Assembly: GCA_051650265.1 (NCBI GenBank)
Contig: JBOFIR010000108.1
Location: 1-61,430, forward strand
DNA from: JBOFEH01 sp051650265
GTDB lineage: Bacteria > Bacillota > Clostridia > Lachnospirales > Cellulosilyticaceae
Reading direction: 5' to 3'
Length of the DNA stretch: 61,430 nt
Shown here: piece after piece, positions 35,551 to 44,210 of the stretch
Numbering within the stretch: the stretch's first letter is position 1
Layout of the letters: every line of letters begins with the position of its first letter
Notes under the pieces: model-generated
What the model was told of the DNA's origin: nothing
The model's input: only the letters and a program-made list of their open reading frames with translations
Databases searched by the model: none
Translations under genes and position numbers: made by a program

Positions 35551-35612
35551 GTTTCCAGTGCTATGGGGGTAAGAGCTTGATTTCCTATCAGAAGTAAGAA
35601 GGGCGGGGACAT

Positions 35613-36746
35613 ATGAAGCAAATCATTGTCAGAGGCGATGAAGTAGGTCTTTGGTATAAAGATGGTACGTACGAGAAGCATGTCAAAGCAGGGCGCTATA
35701 GGATTTGGCAACCCAGTCGGATCGAGGTAAAGGTGGTTCGGACGCAGGGGCAGGTTGAGACTGAACTTTTGGAAGTGATCAGACAAGATACAGTGCTGAG
35801 TAAGATGATGGAATGCATTCGTGTAGCAGACCATGAACTCGTAATGGTATTTGAAGATCAACGTTTGTGTGCAGTACTCACTTCAGGTGAATATGGCTTT
35901 TGGAAATTTGTACATACCTATACCGTGGAGCGCATCAGTTTAGATGGGCCAACAGTAGAGGCGCGTTATATACCATATATGGATCATGCATTACTGGAGG
36001 GAAAGGTATGTCGCATTGAGGTTGCACCCTATGAACGCGGGGTGCTGTATCTCAATCATAGCTTTGAAAAAATCTTAGAGCCTGGGTGCTATAATTACTG
36101 GAATGGGATAACACAGGTATCAGTAAAAATGGTGGATTTGCGAGAAAAACAAATTGAAATTAATGGGCAGGAAATTCTAACAGAAGACAAAGTGAGTCTT
36201 AGGATGAATTTTATATGTCGCTACCGCATCAGTGACGTCTTGCAATGTGAGCGGATCGATGACCTACCGAGACAACTTTATACGGAGCTACAGCTGGTAC
36301 TCCGTGAGTATGTGGGCATGTATCCCTTTGATGAACTGTTGAAGCGTAAGCGTGAGATTGCTGACTTTGTCATGGCCAAGATGGATTTGGCATGTGAGCG
36401 GTTTGGTACTGAGATTATCAGTGCAGGTGTGAAGGATCTAATATTGCCAGGGGATATGAAGGAGATCTTTAATTGCGTATTGTTGGCTGAAAAACAAGCA
36501 CAAGCGAGTCTCATTGCAAGGCGAGAAGAAGTGGCATCTACGAGAAGTCTACTCAATACAGCACGGCTTATGGATGAAAATCATACACTATATAAACTCA
36601 AAGAATTAGAATACCTACAGAAAATTTGTGAAAATATCGGGGAGCTTTCTGTGATGGGAAGCGGTACTATTGTAGAATTACTCACTTCGCTGCTGGAAAG
36701 TAGGGGAAATCATGAGCGCGCAATCGCGATCGGAAAAAATAGTTAG
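35613..36746 (+). CDS. SPFH/Band 7 (slipin-like) protein
   Basis: 377 residues. About 160-300 is a Band 7/PHB domain (ILTEDKVSLRMNFICRYRISD, then RQLYTELQLVLREYVGMYPFDELLKRKREI and a later AEKQAQASLIARREEVASTR coiled-coil segment). The first 150 residues are an unusual beta-rich extension, and there is no clear N-terminal TM hairpin, which most slipins have. SPFH proteins oligomerise on membranes as scaffolds and often partner with NfeD; none is present here. A 61-residue membrane protein overlaps its 3' end and may supply the membrane contact. Confidence 0.8.
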   Translation: MKQIIVRGDEVGLWYKDGTYEKHVKAGRYRIWQPSRIEVKVVRTQGQVETELLEVIRQDTVLSKMMECIRVADHELVMVFEDQRLCAVLTSGEYGFWKFVHTYTVERISLDGPTVEARYIPYMDHALLEGKVCRIEVAPYERGVLYLNHSFEKILEPGCYNYWNGITQVSVKMVDLREKQIEINGQEILTEDKVSLRMNFICRYRISDVLQCERIDDLPRQLYTELQLVLREYVGMYPFDELLKRKREIADFVMAKMDLACERFGTEIISAGVKDLILPGDMKEIFNCVLLAEKQAQASLIARREEVASTRSLLNTARLMDENHTLYKLKELEYLQKICENIGELSVMGSGTIVELLTSLLESRGNHERAIAIGKNS

Positions 36747-36897
36747 TTTAAGTGGATTGATCTTTGTGATGTTAGGAAGCTATGGACATGGGTTTGGTCT
36801 ACTCACCCCCGCATGGGGACTAGGGCTTAATACGCTTGGTTGGCTGCTTTTAGGAATTTGCTTATTAATCAAACATGACAAAAAAGACTTGCAATAG
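36712..36897 (+). CDS. Small two-TM membrane protein overlapping the SPFH gene
   Basis: 61 residues with two hydrophobic segments (about 10-30 and 35-53) and a basic end. Ribosome site AGGGG five bases before the ATG. It overlaps the SPFH gene by 35 bp in another frame, which suggests coupled translation. Its last codons and stop are part of the terminator stem. Probably a membrane partner of the SPFH protein in place of NfeD. Confidence 0.6.
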   Translation: MSAQSRSEKIVSLSGLIFVMLGSYGHGFGLLTPAWGLGLNTLGWLLLGICLLIKHDKKDLQ

Positions 36898-36911
36898 CAA
36901 GTCTTTTTTGT
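36880..36911 (+). terminator. Terminator overlapping the small membrane gene's stop
   Basis: A 13-bp perfect stem (36880-36892 / 36897-36909) with an AATA loop and a T run; the stop codon of the 36712 gene is at 36895-36897. Confidence 0.9.
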
Positions 36912-36994
36912 TGAAAACAATTAATTATTGTGTATAATAAATTTTAAAGTATTAAATAAAATTAAATCAATATGAAAATCAGGAAGGTTTAGTG

Positions 36995-39259
36995 ATGATG
37001 ATACGAGAAGGTAGAGAAGACGGAACGCTGGCAAAAATCGTATGGCAAAGTGGCAAGGAAGTAAGATTTAGGGAAGGTGTACATGCAGGACCTAGCCTTT
37101 GGGTATGGCCTAAGGGAGATCAGGAACCGATTCATATTTTGTTGACACAAGATGAGCATGGGTTTGAAGGGCAGTATGAGGGGACACGATTTACATTGGT
37201 GTATAACCAACAAGCAGAAGGACTAGAACTAGATGTCACACTTGATCAAGAAGTAGGGCTATTTGAGCCCAAAAGATGCGAGCTGAGATTGGGAATCGAC
37301 ACTTATATGGAAAAATTCCCTGATTGGGATGCCTGTCATTTCCCAACGACGATGCGTTGTGAGAAAACTCATGCATGGGGCTATATGATGAGTCCAACAG
37401 GTGAGAGTGTCGTGATTGCATCGAGGGATCCTATTGCAGCATGGCACAATCTCTATACACGTGCGCAGTATGACCCTGTCTATACTGATACAGGACACCG
37501 CATTGATACCATGAGTTTGGATCTGATGAATGAGGGGCCATTGCCAGCACGTCACCCAGAAGGTCTACATAGATTAGAGGTAGGGGAGCAAAGATGTTTT
37601 AGAATATTGCTTGCACCTGCAGATACAGAAGATCAGATCCACCAGATTGTAAGCATGTACACAGGGGCACCTACAGTGAACATGACAAAATACACCTATG
37701 AGTTTGGTGAGTGTGCAGAGGCACGATCAGAGGCTAAGCTGATGTACCATGCGCCAAGTGGTAAAAAGTATGAGGGGACACAAGCAGGTGTCGTACTAGA
37801 TGAATACGGCTGTTGGCGTGTAATCGCAGAATGTGGTGACAAGATCAGTGAGGCAATGATCTATGTCAGAAAGCCATGGTCTTATTACCTTGAAAAGGCA
37901 AGGGAGGCAGCGCTTACTTATGAGCAAAAGGCAGCCACACATACAGAGTCTTGGTACGGTTTCTTCTCTGCATTCTTAGCGAGAAAGCATATGCCAGATT
38001 CTGCATTAGATGAGCGCCTTGAAGCAAAGTTCAATGAAGTTTTCGGTGTGATGCACCATATGGATACGATAAAGCCAGTAGATGCCGCGCTTCCGTGGCG
38101 TATTCAAAACTCAGCACTGATGATCAGTGTCTTGGTGGATGCGTATGAAGCAACGGACAAACGCCACTATTTGGAGTGGGCAAGAAGCCTTGCGGAGCTG
38201 ATCATGGGGTATCAGTCAGAAGACGGTGTCTATAGATGTCACGGAGTACACTATACATGCGTGATCTATATTGCCAAGGCAATGTTAGAACTTTATCAAG
38301 TAGAGCAAAGCTTGGAGGGAGAAGTATGGCAAGAAGCTGCAGCGCTTCACTATACAAGTGCCAAACGTGCGATCGATGAACTTGAGCGTTCAAGAGACGA
38401 CATCCAGACAGAAGGTGAGATGACCTTTGAAGATGGCATGATCTCATGTAGTAGTTTGCAACTGGGTATGTTTGCGCTCATGTTAGATGAAGAAACGCGA
38501 AAGCCATATACTGAAGCAGCAGCCTATATGCTAGATAAACACCGCTGCTTGGAGATGACACAGATTCCAGACTGCCGTATGCGTGGGGCAACATTACGTT
38601 TCTGGGAGAGCATGTATGATGTGATGATCCCGCAGGGGATGATGACAAGTCCACATGGCTGGACTTCATGGAAGAACTATGCATCGTACTATCTCTATAG
38701 ATTGACAGGTAAGAAGCAATATCTCGTAGAGTTGATGGATACACTGGGCGCATGTATGCAGACGATTGATATAGAAAGTGGTAAGCTGAGATGGGCATTC
38801 GTGACAGACCCTTATGTTGAAGCAGATGTCTTCGTGGCAGATGAACAGCAACCAGGCAAAGGTAAGCTTGAAAGAGGCATCGTAGGGGAGCAGTATGTCG
38901 AGATGGTATCTGACTGGTGGCACAGTGATCCTACACAAGTCTGCATGGGCTATGCTCATGCAGATCGTGGGCTGGTAGACGGTGTCTACAAAGGCGGCGC
39001 ATGTGACAATGATGTCCATGAACACTTCAAGTGCCTAGAAGAAGTGGCACTCACCAAGGCTTATGTCCATGAGGAAGATGGCAAGCTGATTCAGTACAAC
39101 TGTAAGGTGTGGCGAGAAGATAGTCATATTATGGTTAAAGTTGCAGAGTCGCTTGTAGATGAAGTTGTGATCTATGTGGAGCAAAGTTGTGAAGTGACTA
39201 TTACAGATTGGAAAAAAACGGATAGTGTAAGCAGAGGCATCAATAGTATACAACGATAA
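36995..39259 (+). CDS. Large cytoplasmic protein, probable six-hairpin (alpha/alpha barrel) carbohydrate enzyme
   Basis: About 754 residues, no signal peptide. An N-terminal beta-sandwich region (about 1-310) is followed by a helical region (about 320-640) with the repeated pattern of six-hairpin glycosidases/lyases (ALMISVLVDAYEATDKRHYLEWARSL; GWTSWKNYASYYLYRLTGKKQYL) and a C-terminal beta cap. The Trp/His/Tyr/Asp-rich stretches fit a sugar-binding cleft. I cannot name a family. ATG 36995 has AGGAAGG seven bases upstream; GTG 36992 is the alternative. It is monocistronic between terminators. Confidence 0.55.
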   Translation: MMIREGREDGTLAKIVWQSGKEVRFREGVHAGPSLWVWPKGDQEPIHILLTQDEHGFEGQYEGTRFTLVYNQQAEGLELDVTLDQEVGLFEPKRCELRLGIDTYMEKFPDWDACHFPTTMRCEKTHAWGYMMSPTGESVVIASRDPIAAWHNLYTRAQYDPVYTDTGHRIDTMSLDLMNEGPLPARHPEGLHRLEVGEQRCFRILLAPADTEDQIHQIVSMYTGAPTVNMTKYTYEFGECAEARSEAKLMYHAPSGKKYEGTQAGVVLDEYGCWRVIAECGDKISEAMIYVRKPWSYYLEKAREAALTYEQKAATHTESWYGFFSAFLARKHMPDSALDERLEAKFNEVFGVMHHMDTIKPVDAALPWRIQNSALMISVLVDAYEATDKRHYLEWARSLAELIMGYQSEDGVYRCHGVHYTCVIYIAKAMLELYQVEQSLEGEVWQEAAALHYTSAKRAIDELERSRDDIQTEGEMTFEDGMISCSSLQLGMFALMLDEETRKPYTEAAAYMLDKHRCLEMTQIPDCRMRGATLRFWESMYDVMIPQGMMTSPHGWTSWKNYASYYLYRLTGKKQYLVELMDTLGACMQTIDIESGKLRWAFVTDPYVEADVFVADEQQPGKGKLERGIVGEQYVEMVSDWWHSDPTQVCMGYAHADRGLVDGVYKGGACDNDVHEHFKCLEEVALTKAYVHEEDGKLIQYNCKVWREDSHIMVKVAESLVDEVVIYVEQSCEVTITDWKKTDSVSRGINSIQR

Positions 39260-39299
39260 TAATAATACACGCCTATATCATGAGGCGTGTATTATTATT
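39258..39299. terminator. Perfect 17-bp bidirectional terminator
   Basis: Arms 39258-39274 and 39283-39299 around an 8-base loop. It serves the 36995 gene on the plus strand. On the minus strand it contains the last codons of the GNAT gene. Confidence 0.9.
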
Positions 39300-39790
39300 T
39301 GCTTCTCATAGCAGTAAAACGGTTTTGTAACGGGGCCGTAGAACACATCACCCACATAGTGATAATCAAATTTAGCAAAGAGCTTTTGGGTGATGAAGTT
39401 CTCGGAGAAAGTATCCACTCTGAGTGAATTGACTTTGGCTTCACGTGCAAGGTCTTCGGCGTAGTGTAGGAAACGCGAGCCAAGGCCTTTGCCGTGATGA
39501 GTCGGGTCTACGGCAAGGCGGTGGATGCAGAAAGCATCATCTGTGCTGAGCTTCCAGTCAAGTGTGTGGTACGCTTCGTCATGGTGTTGGTTGATGCAGG
39601 CAAAGCCAATCACGGTGTGATCTTCTTCAATCACATAAAGCTCCTGTCGTTGGAGATCTGCTGTGAATACAGCTTGGTTGGGATAGTAATCATTCCACTG
39701 GTTGATCCCTATATGGTGGAGGTGCTTGGTAGCAGCCTCTTTGATCGCAAGAATACGCGGTAAATCTTCTAAAGTTGCATGTCTAATCAT
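39278..39790 (-). CDS. GNAT family N-acetyltransferase
   Basis: 170 residues from the ATG at 39790 (GAAGGGAG seven bases upstream); the longer upstream frame lacks a ribosome site. The acetyl-CoA loop is DPTHHGKGLGSRFLHYAEDLA near residue 95. Substrate unknown. Its 3' end lies in the shared bidirectional terminator. Confidence 0.8.
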   Translation of the reverse strand: MIRHATLEDLPRILAIKEAATKHLHHIGINQWNDYYPNQAVFTADLQRQELYVIEEDHTVIGFACINQHHDEAYHTLDWKLSTDDAFCIHRLAVDPTHHGKGLGSRFLHYAEDLAREAKVNSLRVDTFSENFITQKLFAKFDYHYVGDVFYGPVTKPFYCYEKQIIIHAS

Positions 39791-39889
39791 TTGTAAACTC
39801 CCTTCTTTATGTACGGTATAAGCTTTGTTTAGTATAGCACAAAACTTATAAGTGAGGAGAGTAATCATGAATGATTGCGTAGCGCTGAT

Positions 39890-40312
39890 TTATTTGCCAA
39901 GTAGGATCACATCGGTGTTTTCAAAGTCCAATGTGACTGTAGCTTGATCAAATGCAATTTCAAAAAGAATGAGGTATTCATAGGCTTGCTCTAGAGTATC
40001 TTTGTATCCAGGGATTTTGCGAATGAACCCATCGGCAACATCCGAAAGTGTGAGAGTGCTTTGCTTTACAAGACCACTTGCTTTGATATGTTCAGTGCCA
40101 CCGTGAGGAATAGTGGTAAAAGCGACGCGGGGATTGGTTTCAAATTCTTTTACTTTATCATTGTCCCCAAAGGTGGTAAAGTACAGCGTATCGGTTGTGT
40201 TATCAAAGTAAAAGTTAACTATCCTGACATTGGGTTGGTTGTTGACACTTGTAGATAGTGCCATTTCACATTGGGTATTCATGAGTCTTGCAAATTCATT
40301 TTTGGTGATCAT
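39890..40312 (-). CDS. Pyridoxamine 5'-phosphate oxidase-like FMN split-barrel protein
   Basis: 140 residues, a single split-barrel domain with QCEMALSTSVNNQPNVRIVNF and DTLYFTTFGDNDKVKEFETNPRVAFT typical of the family. Small members bind FMN, F420 or heme and are often general reductases. AAAAGGAGA precedes the ATG. It is divergent from a WYL regulator with a clear operator between them, so it is probably that regulator's target. Confidence 0.8.
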   Translation of the reverse strand: MITKNEFARLMNTQCEMALSTSVNNQPNVRIVNFYFDNTTDTLYFTTFGDNDKVKEFETNPRVAFTTIPHGGTEHIKASGLVKQSTLTLSDVADGFIRKIPGYKDTLEQAYEYLILFEIAFDQATVTLDFENTDVILLGK

Positions 40313-40356
40313 TGTTATTTCTCCTTTTCTTGGGTGAGTAACTACAGCATAATATA

Positions 40357-40383
40357 AAAAGGTGTCATCCTATGAAACCTTTT
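40357..40383. promoter_or_regulatory. Operator of the WYL-type regulator
   Basis: A 12-bp inverted repeat with one mismatch (AAAAGGTGTCAT 40357-40368, CCT, ATGAAACCTTTT 40372-40383) lies between the divergent genes at 40312 and 40409. Its TGTCAT-N3-ATGA core resembles sites of YafY-like repressors. Confidence 0.7.
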
Positions 40384-40408
40384 ACTGAGGAAAGAAAAGA
40401 GGTTTTTT

Positions 40409-41362
40409 ATGAATAAATCAGAGCGACTGAATGACATGATGCTATTTCTGAGTGATAAGAGCGCATTTAAGTTAAAAGAACTAATGAGTCGGTACGGGAT
40501 CTCAAAGAGTACGGCACTTAGGGATATACAATCCCTAGAAGAACTTGGTATGCCTATCTATTCTAATTTGGGCAGGAATGGAAACTATGGCATTGTTAAA
40601 AATAAATTGTTATCACCGATCATCTTTAATGAGGATGAAGTGTTTGCCCTCTATTTTTCTATGTTGACATTGAATGCCTATGAAACAACACCTTTTCATT
40701 TGAGTGTAGAAAAGCTGAAGGAAAAATTTGAGAAATGCCTGACGCCAGAAAAGATTCAAATGCTGAGAAATATAGAAAAAGTATTTCGTCTAGGTGCTAT
40801 CAAACACTATAATCACTGTCATTTTCTAAAGGATATTTTGTACTTCGCAATTGAAGAAAAGGTTTGTGAAATAAAGTATCAAAAAGGTGGCATTGTGAAT
40901 ACATATATCCTACAATTTTTCAATATTTCATCTGCATATGGGCAATGGTATGCTACTGGATATAATTTTGAGACAAATCGTACGCAGGTGGTACGCTGTG
41001 ACAAAGTTTTAGAGCTCATAGAAAATACTACATATGCATCAAAGCCGTTTGCTGAGTTTGTCAAGTCTTCTGAGGTTCTTTATAAAACTGCCGGTGCAAC
41101 GGATTTTGAGATAGTAATCACTCAAAAGGGTGTTGACCTCTTCCAAAAAGAACATTATCCTTCAATGAAGCTTTATGAAGAGAATGGACAGTATTTGATT
41201 CGTGGCTTTTATAACAAAGGTGAGGAACGTTTTATTGCACGTTATTTGATGGGGTATGGGGAAAATATATTAACGATAAAGCCTGTAGCATTAACTCACC
41301 TGATCCTCTGTGACATTGAAAATATAGCAAGGCACTATCATACAATAGGAAATACAGTGTAA
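40409..41362 (+). CDS. WYL-domain transcriptional regulator (YafY/YobV-like)
   Basis: 317 residues. HTH at about 1-58 (LKELMSRYGISKSTALRDIQSLEELGMPIY). The WYL-type ligand domain is about residues 135-215 (GQWYATGYNFETNRTQVVRCDKV), followed by a WCX extension. It probably represses itself and the divergent split-barrel flavoprotein gene through the palindrome at 40357-40383. Confidence 0.85.
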   Translation: MNKSERLNDMMLFLSDKSAFKLKELMSRYGISKSTALRDIQSLEELGMPIYSNLGRNGNYGIVKNKLLSPIIFNEDEVFALYFSMLTLNAYETTPFHLSVEKLKEKFEKCLTPEKIQMLRNIEKVFRLGAIKHYNHCHFLKDILYFAIEEKVCEIKYQKGGIVNTYILQFFNISSAYGQWYATGYNFETNRTQVVRCDKVLELIENTTYASKPFAEFVKSSEVLYKTAGATDFEIVITQKGVDLFQKEHYPSMKLYEENGQYLIRGFYNKGEERFIARYLMGYGENILTIKPVALTHLILCDIENIARHYHTIGNTV

Positions 41363-41502
41363 ATTGCATACGTTCTATCTAACGCTACAAAAAAATAAAT
41401 AAAAAAGCAGGGGGGATTTTGATTTCTAACTGCATTTCTCTTATAGAAAGTTAAAACATAGCGTTCTACGAAAAAGATAAGAGAGCAGTGGGGGAAGAAG
41501 CG

Positions 41503-42444
41503 ATGAATACACTAAGAGTGATCAAATATCAACCGGAATTAAATGAAGTGACAGGCAGTATTACGGCGACGATTGTGATGGGACAACTTGAGTATTGGTT
41601 TAATAAAACAGAGGGGAAACCTTTCTATAAATTTTTAGCACCTTGTGAAGATGAGAGCTATAGAGTGGGAGATAGTTGGTGCGAGGAACTGAGATTCTCT
41701 AGGAATGAGTTCCGTACAGCTTTTGGTGCGATCGGAAAGGTATACAAGACAAAGAAGGCTTATACAGAGAGCAAGGACAAATTTGAGGGGAAACTCTACT
41801 TGTCTTACTATGATCGTATCCGCCGCCGTACTTACTATATGAGAAATGATGCCCTTTTGGAGCAGCTCGGACAGGTTTTATGCAAAGGGGAAAAACAAAA
41901 GCCTACAAATAAGGAAATCCAATTTCCAATAACAGAAGATTACGCAAGAGATTTACATACACAGAATACAGCAGAAGATGATACAGATAAGGGGCAGAAA
42001 GTCTATGAAGAAGTCATCAGTCTTTATCATGAAGTATGTAAGGAACTTCCAAAAGTCGTGCTGATCACTAAGAAGCGTCAGGGGATGATTGATCAGTTCT
42101 TAGCACATTGTGAAGGCGGTATGACGCAGCTTAAGAAAATCTTTGAGAAGGTGAAGGCAAGTGACTTCTTGTGTGGGCGTATGTCAAACAGTACATGGCG
42201 TGCCCAATTTGACTGGATCATGAAAAGGGAGAATGGTGATGCAATTCTCTCTGGTAAGTACGACCCTTGGGGGATTACAGGTGAGGAAAAAATTACACCT
42301 GTAATTGAGGTGCCACCATTTAGGGAAACAGGGAATGAGGCGTGCTACCCGACTATGGCAAGTGTGAAGGGGAAGAATAACTTTACCACTACGTATACCC
42401 ATGGATGGGATCTAGATGCCCTAGAGGCGATGGCTAAGGAATAG
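41503..42444 (+). CDS. Phage replication-initiator-like protein
   Basis: 313 residues. The N-terminus (MGQLEYWFNKTEGKPFYKFL; SWCEELRFSRNEFRTAFGAIG) recalls winged-helix replication initiators of Clostridial phages. The C-terminal part (VYEEVISLYHEVCKELP, then KIFEKVKASDFLCGR and WRAQFDWIMKREN) is the conserved end of phage DnaD/replisome-organiser proteins. No other phage genes are nearby, so it is an orphan from a lost prophage or a domesticated gene. ATG 41503 has GGGG eight bases upstream. Confidence 0.6.
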   Translation: MNTLRVIKYQPELNEVTGSITATIVMGQLEYWFNKTEGKPFYKFLAPCEDESYRVGDSWCEELRFSRNEFRTAFGAIGKVYKTKKAYTESKDKFEGKLYLSYYDRIRRRTYYMRNDALLEQLGQVLCKGEKQKPTNKEIQFPITEDYARDLHTQNTAEDDTDKGQKVYEEVISLYHEVCKELPKVVLITKKRQGMIDQFLAHCEGGMTQLKKIFEKVKASDFLCGRMSNSTWRAQFDWIMKRENGDAILSGKYDPWGITGEEKITPVIEVPPFRETGNEACYPTMASVKGKNNFTTTYTHGWDLDALEAMAKE

Positions 42445-42557
42445 AACGCGTAGCAAGAAAAATGATTCTAAAAGGTAAGTCTAATCACGAGATTATGGAA
42501 GTTACGGAGTTATCATTGACGGTTGTTGAAAAGTTGCGTAGTGAAGTAGGCGTCTAA
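42438..42557 (+). pseudogene. C-terminal remnant of an Rpn/PD-(D/E)XK transposase-like protein
   Basis: The frame from 42438 reads RVARKMILKGKSNHEIMEV and ends EKLRSEVGV, the typical tail of Rpn-type recombination-promoting nucleases (a helix plus a TGLS-like HTH). The rest of the gene is absent; the 41503 ORF runs into it. It marks an old insertion next to the hisS leader. Confidence 0.55.
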
Positions 42558-42570
42558 TGGATCCTTTAGC

Positions 42571-42607
42571 AAGGGATAATGTGTTTTAGACGGACACAAT
42601 ATCCCTT
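42571..42607. other. Hairpin before the T-box promoter
   Basis: AAGGGATA (42571-42578) / TATCCCTT (42600-42607), extended by TGTGT/ACACA with one A-A mismatch. It overlaps the -35 region of the hisS promoter by two bases and has no T run. Confidence 0.6.
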
Positions 42608-42634
42608 GACAAATCAAAATTTGACATATAGAAT
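42606..42634 (+). promoter_or_regulatory. hisS: Promoter of the T-box hisS-aspS operon
   Basis: Consensus -35 TTGACA (42606-42611) and -10 TAGAAT (42629-42634), 17 bp apart. Transcription should start near 42641. Confidence 0.85.
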
Positions 42635-42640
42635 ACAAGT

Positions 42641-42898
42641 AATAATTGAAATTGATGATGAGAAAGAGTACAATCTTACACTTCAGAGAGAGGGCCTTGG
42701 CTGGAAGCCTTCAACAAGATTAGAAGACATCTCGGAGAGACTATCTGAACAGCAGTTCTTATTAGGATAGAACGGGTAGTTCCGTTAAAGACTTACAAGG
42801 TGCAAAGTCATACTTTTTGCTACAGAGCAGGTAGGATTTTGAATCAGGGTGGTAACGCGGCTATTTCGTCCCTGACAGTGATGTCAGGGACTTTTTTA
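42641..42898 (+). promoter_or_regulatory. T-box leader (tRNA-His-sensing) of hisS-aspS
   Basis: The diagnostic T-box AGGGTGGTAACGCGG is at 42846-42860, followed by a terminator stem GTCCCTGACA (42868-42877) / TGTCAGGGAC (42882-42891) and six Ts. Stem I elements are visible: AGTA near 42667, AGAGAG and GGCTGG distal motifs, then a likely specifier CAT (His) at 42728-42730 on the 3' side. Uncharged tRNA-His should pair with the specifier and the antiterminator, which allows read-through. A 63-codon ORF at 42579-42770 is a by-product of this leader and not a gene. Confidence 0.9.
42868..42898 (+). terminator. T-box-controlled terminator
   Basis: 10-bp perfect stem, GTGA loop and T run. The 5' arm competes with the antiterminator containing the T-box sequence. 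Confidence 0.9.
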
Positions 42899-42935
42899 TT
42901 TGCAAAAATAACCAAAGCAGAAAGGGGCTTGTCAT

Positions 42936-44201
42936 ATGGAAATCAAAGCTTTAAAAGGGACCAAAGATATTTTTGGTGAAGAGATGAGAAAATGGTTAGA
43001 CGTAGAAGGGATCGTTAGAGATCTTTGTGATGACTTTGGGTTTAACCAAATCAGAACGCCTATGTTTGAGCTCACAAATCTTTTCCAAAGAGGTGTAGGT
43101 GAAACAACAGACGTCGTACAAAAGGAGATGTATTCTTTTGTCGACAAAGGTGACAACCACATTACACTTAAGCCAGAGAGCACAGCAGCAGTGGTAAGAG
43201 CGTATCTTGAGCACAATATGTCTGCAGATGCGCAGCCAACAAAACTTTACTATATCTCACCAACGTTTAGATATGAGAGACCACAGGCAGGGCGCCAAAG
43301 ACAATTCCACCAGTTTGGAATTGAGATGTTTGGGAGTGACTCAGCAACGGCAGATGCAGAGGTTATTGCGATTGGGAGCACACTTCTAAAGCGTCTGGGC
43401 ATCACAAAAGTAGATCTTCACATCAACTCACTTGGTGGACCAGAGTGTCGTAAGGCTTACAATGAGAAACTCAAAGGTTTCTTAGAGTCTAAGCAAGAGG
43501 GTCTTTGCCCACTTTGTAATGAGCGTCGTGAGAAGAACCCATTACGTGTACTTGACTGTAAGAACCCAGTTTGCCAAAGCTTACTTCAAGATGCACCAAC
43601 AGTACTTGATACATTAGGAACAGAGTGTCAAGCGCACTTTGATCAGCTTCAGACATTACTTAAGGCGATGAATATTCCTTTCGTAGTGGATCCAAGTATC
43701 GTAAGAGGGCTTGACTACTATACAAAGACAGTATTTGAGTTCATCTCAAATGATATCGGTGCACAAGGCACAGTATGTGGTGGTGGACGCTACGATAGAC
43801 TTGTTGAAGAAGTTGGCGGCAAACCAACACCAGCTGTTGGATTTGGTGCAGGGCTTGAAAGACTGATTCTTGTAAGAGAAGCGGAAAATGGTAATACATT
43901 GGATGCAGCGACAAGAGACATCTTCCTTGGCTATAGAGGGCAAGATGCCATGATGGAAGCTTTCAAACTTGTGAATGACTTAAGACAAGAAGGCGTAAGT
44001 GCGGAGAGTGATCATCTTCAAAGAAGTGTCAAAGCACAGATGAAATATGCCAATAAAATTGGTGCAAAATATGCAGCAATCATTGGGGAGAGTGAAGTAG
44101 AAGCAAGATCACTTAACCTTAAGAAGATGGAAACAGGTGAAGAAGTAGCGGTAAGCTTTGATGAACTTGTAACTATGATGAAACAAAACTTAGGACTATA
44201 G
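42936..44201 (+). CDS. hisS: Histidyl-tRNA synthetase
   Basis: 421 residues, normal length. Class II motifs: motif 1 region at 35-60, motif 2 PTFRYERPQAGRQRQFHQFGIEMFG near 105-130, the His-specific RGLDYYTKTVFEF near 255 and motif 3 GGGRYDRLVEEVGGKPTPAVGFGAGLERL. The C-terminal anticodon-binding domain is present. It attaches histidine to tRNA-His in the cytoplasm. Controlled by the T-box leader. aspS follows 9 bp behind. Confidence 0.97.
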   Translation: MEIKALKGTKDIFGEEMRKWLDVEGIVRDLCDDFGFNQIRTPMFELTNLFQRGVGETTDVVQKEMYSFVDKGDNHITLKPESTAAVVRAYLEHNMSADAQPTKLYYISPTFRYERPQAGRQRQFHQFGIEMFGSDSATADAEVIAIGSTLLKRLGITKVDLHINSLGGPECRKAYNEKLKGFLESKQEGLCPLCNERREKNPLRVLDCKNPVCQSLLQDAPTVLDTLGTECQAHFDQLQTLLKAMNIPFVVDPSIVRGLDYYTKTVFEFISNDIGAQGTVCGGGRYDRLVEEVGGKPTPAVGFGAGLERLILVREAENGNTLDAATRDIFLGYRGQDAMMEAFKLVNDLRQEGVSAESDHLQRSVKAQMKYANKIGAKYAAIIGESEVEARSLNLKKMETGEEVAVSFDELVTMMKQNLGL

Positions 44202-44210
44202 GAGGGATAG

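Noticed and set aside
35517..35861. Minus-strand 114-codon ORF opposite the SPFH start
   Set aside because: It runs antisense to a well-supported gene and lacks a ribosome site and family features.
42579..42770. 63-codon ORF before hisS
   Set aside because: It lies on the promoter and Stem I of the T-box leader, lacks a ribosome site, and its sequence is explained by RNA motifs.
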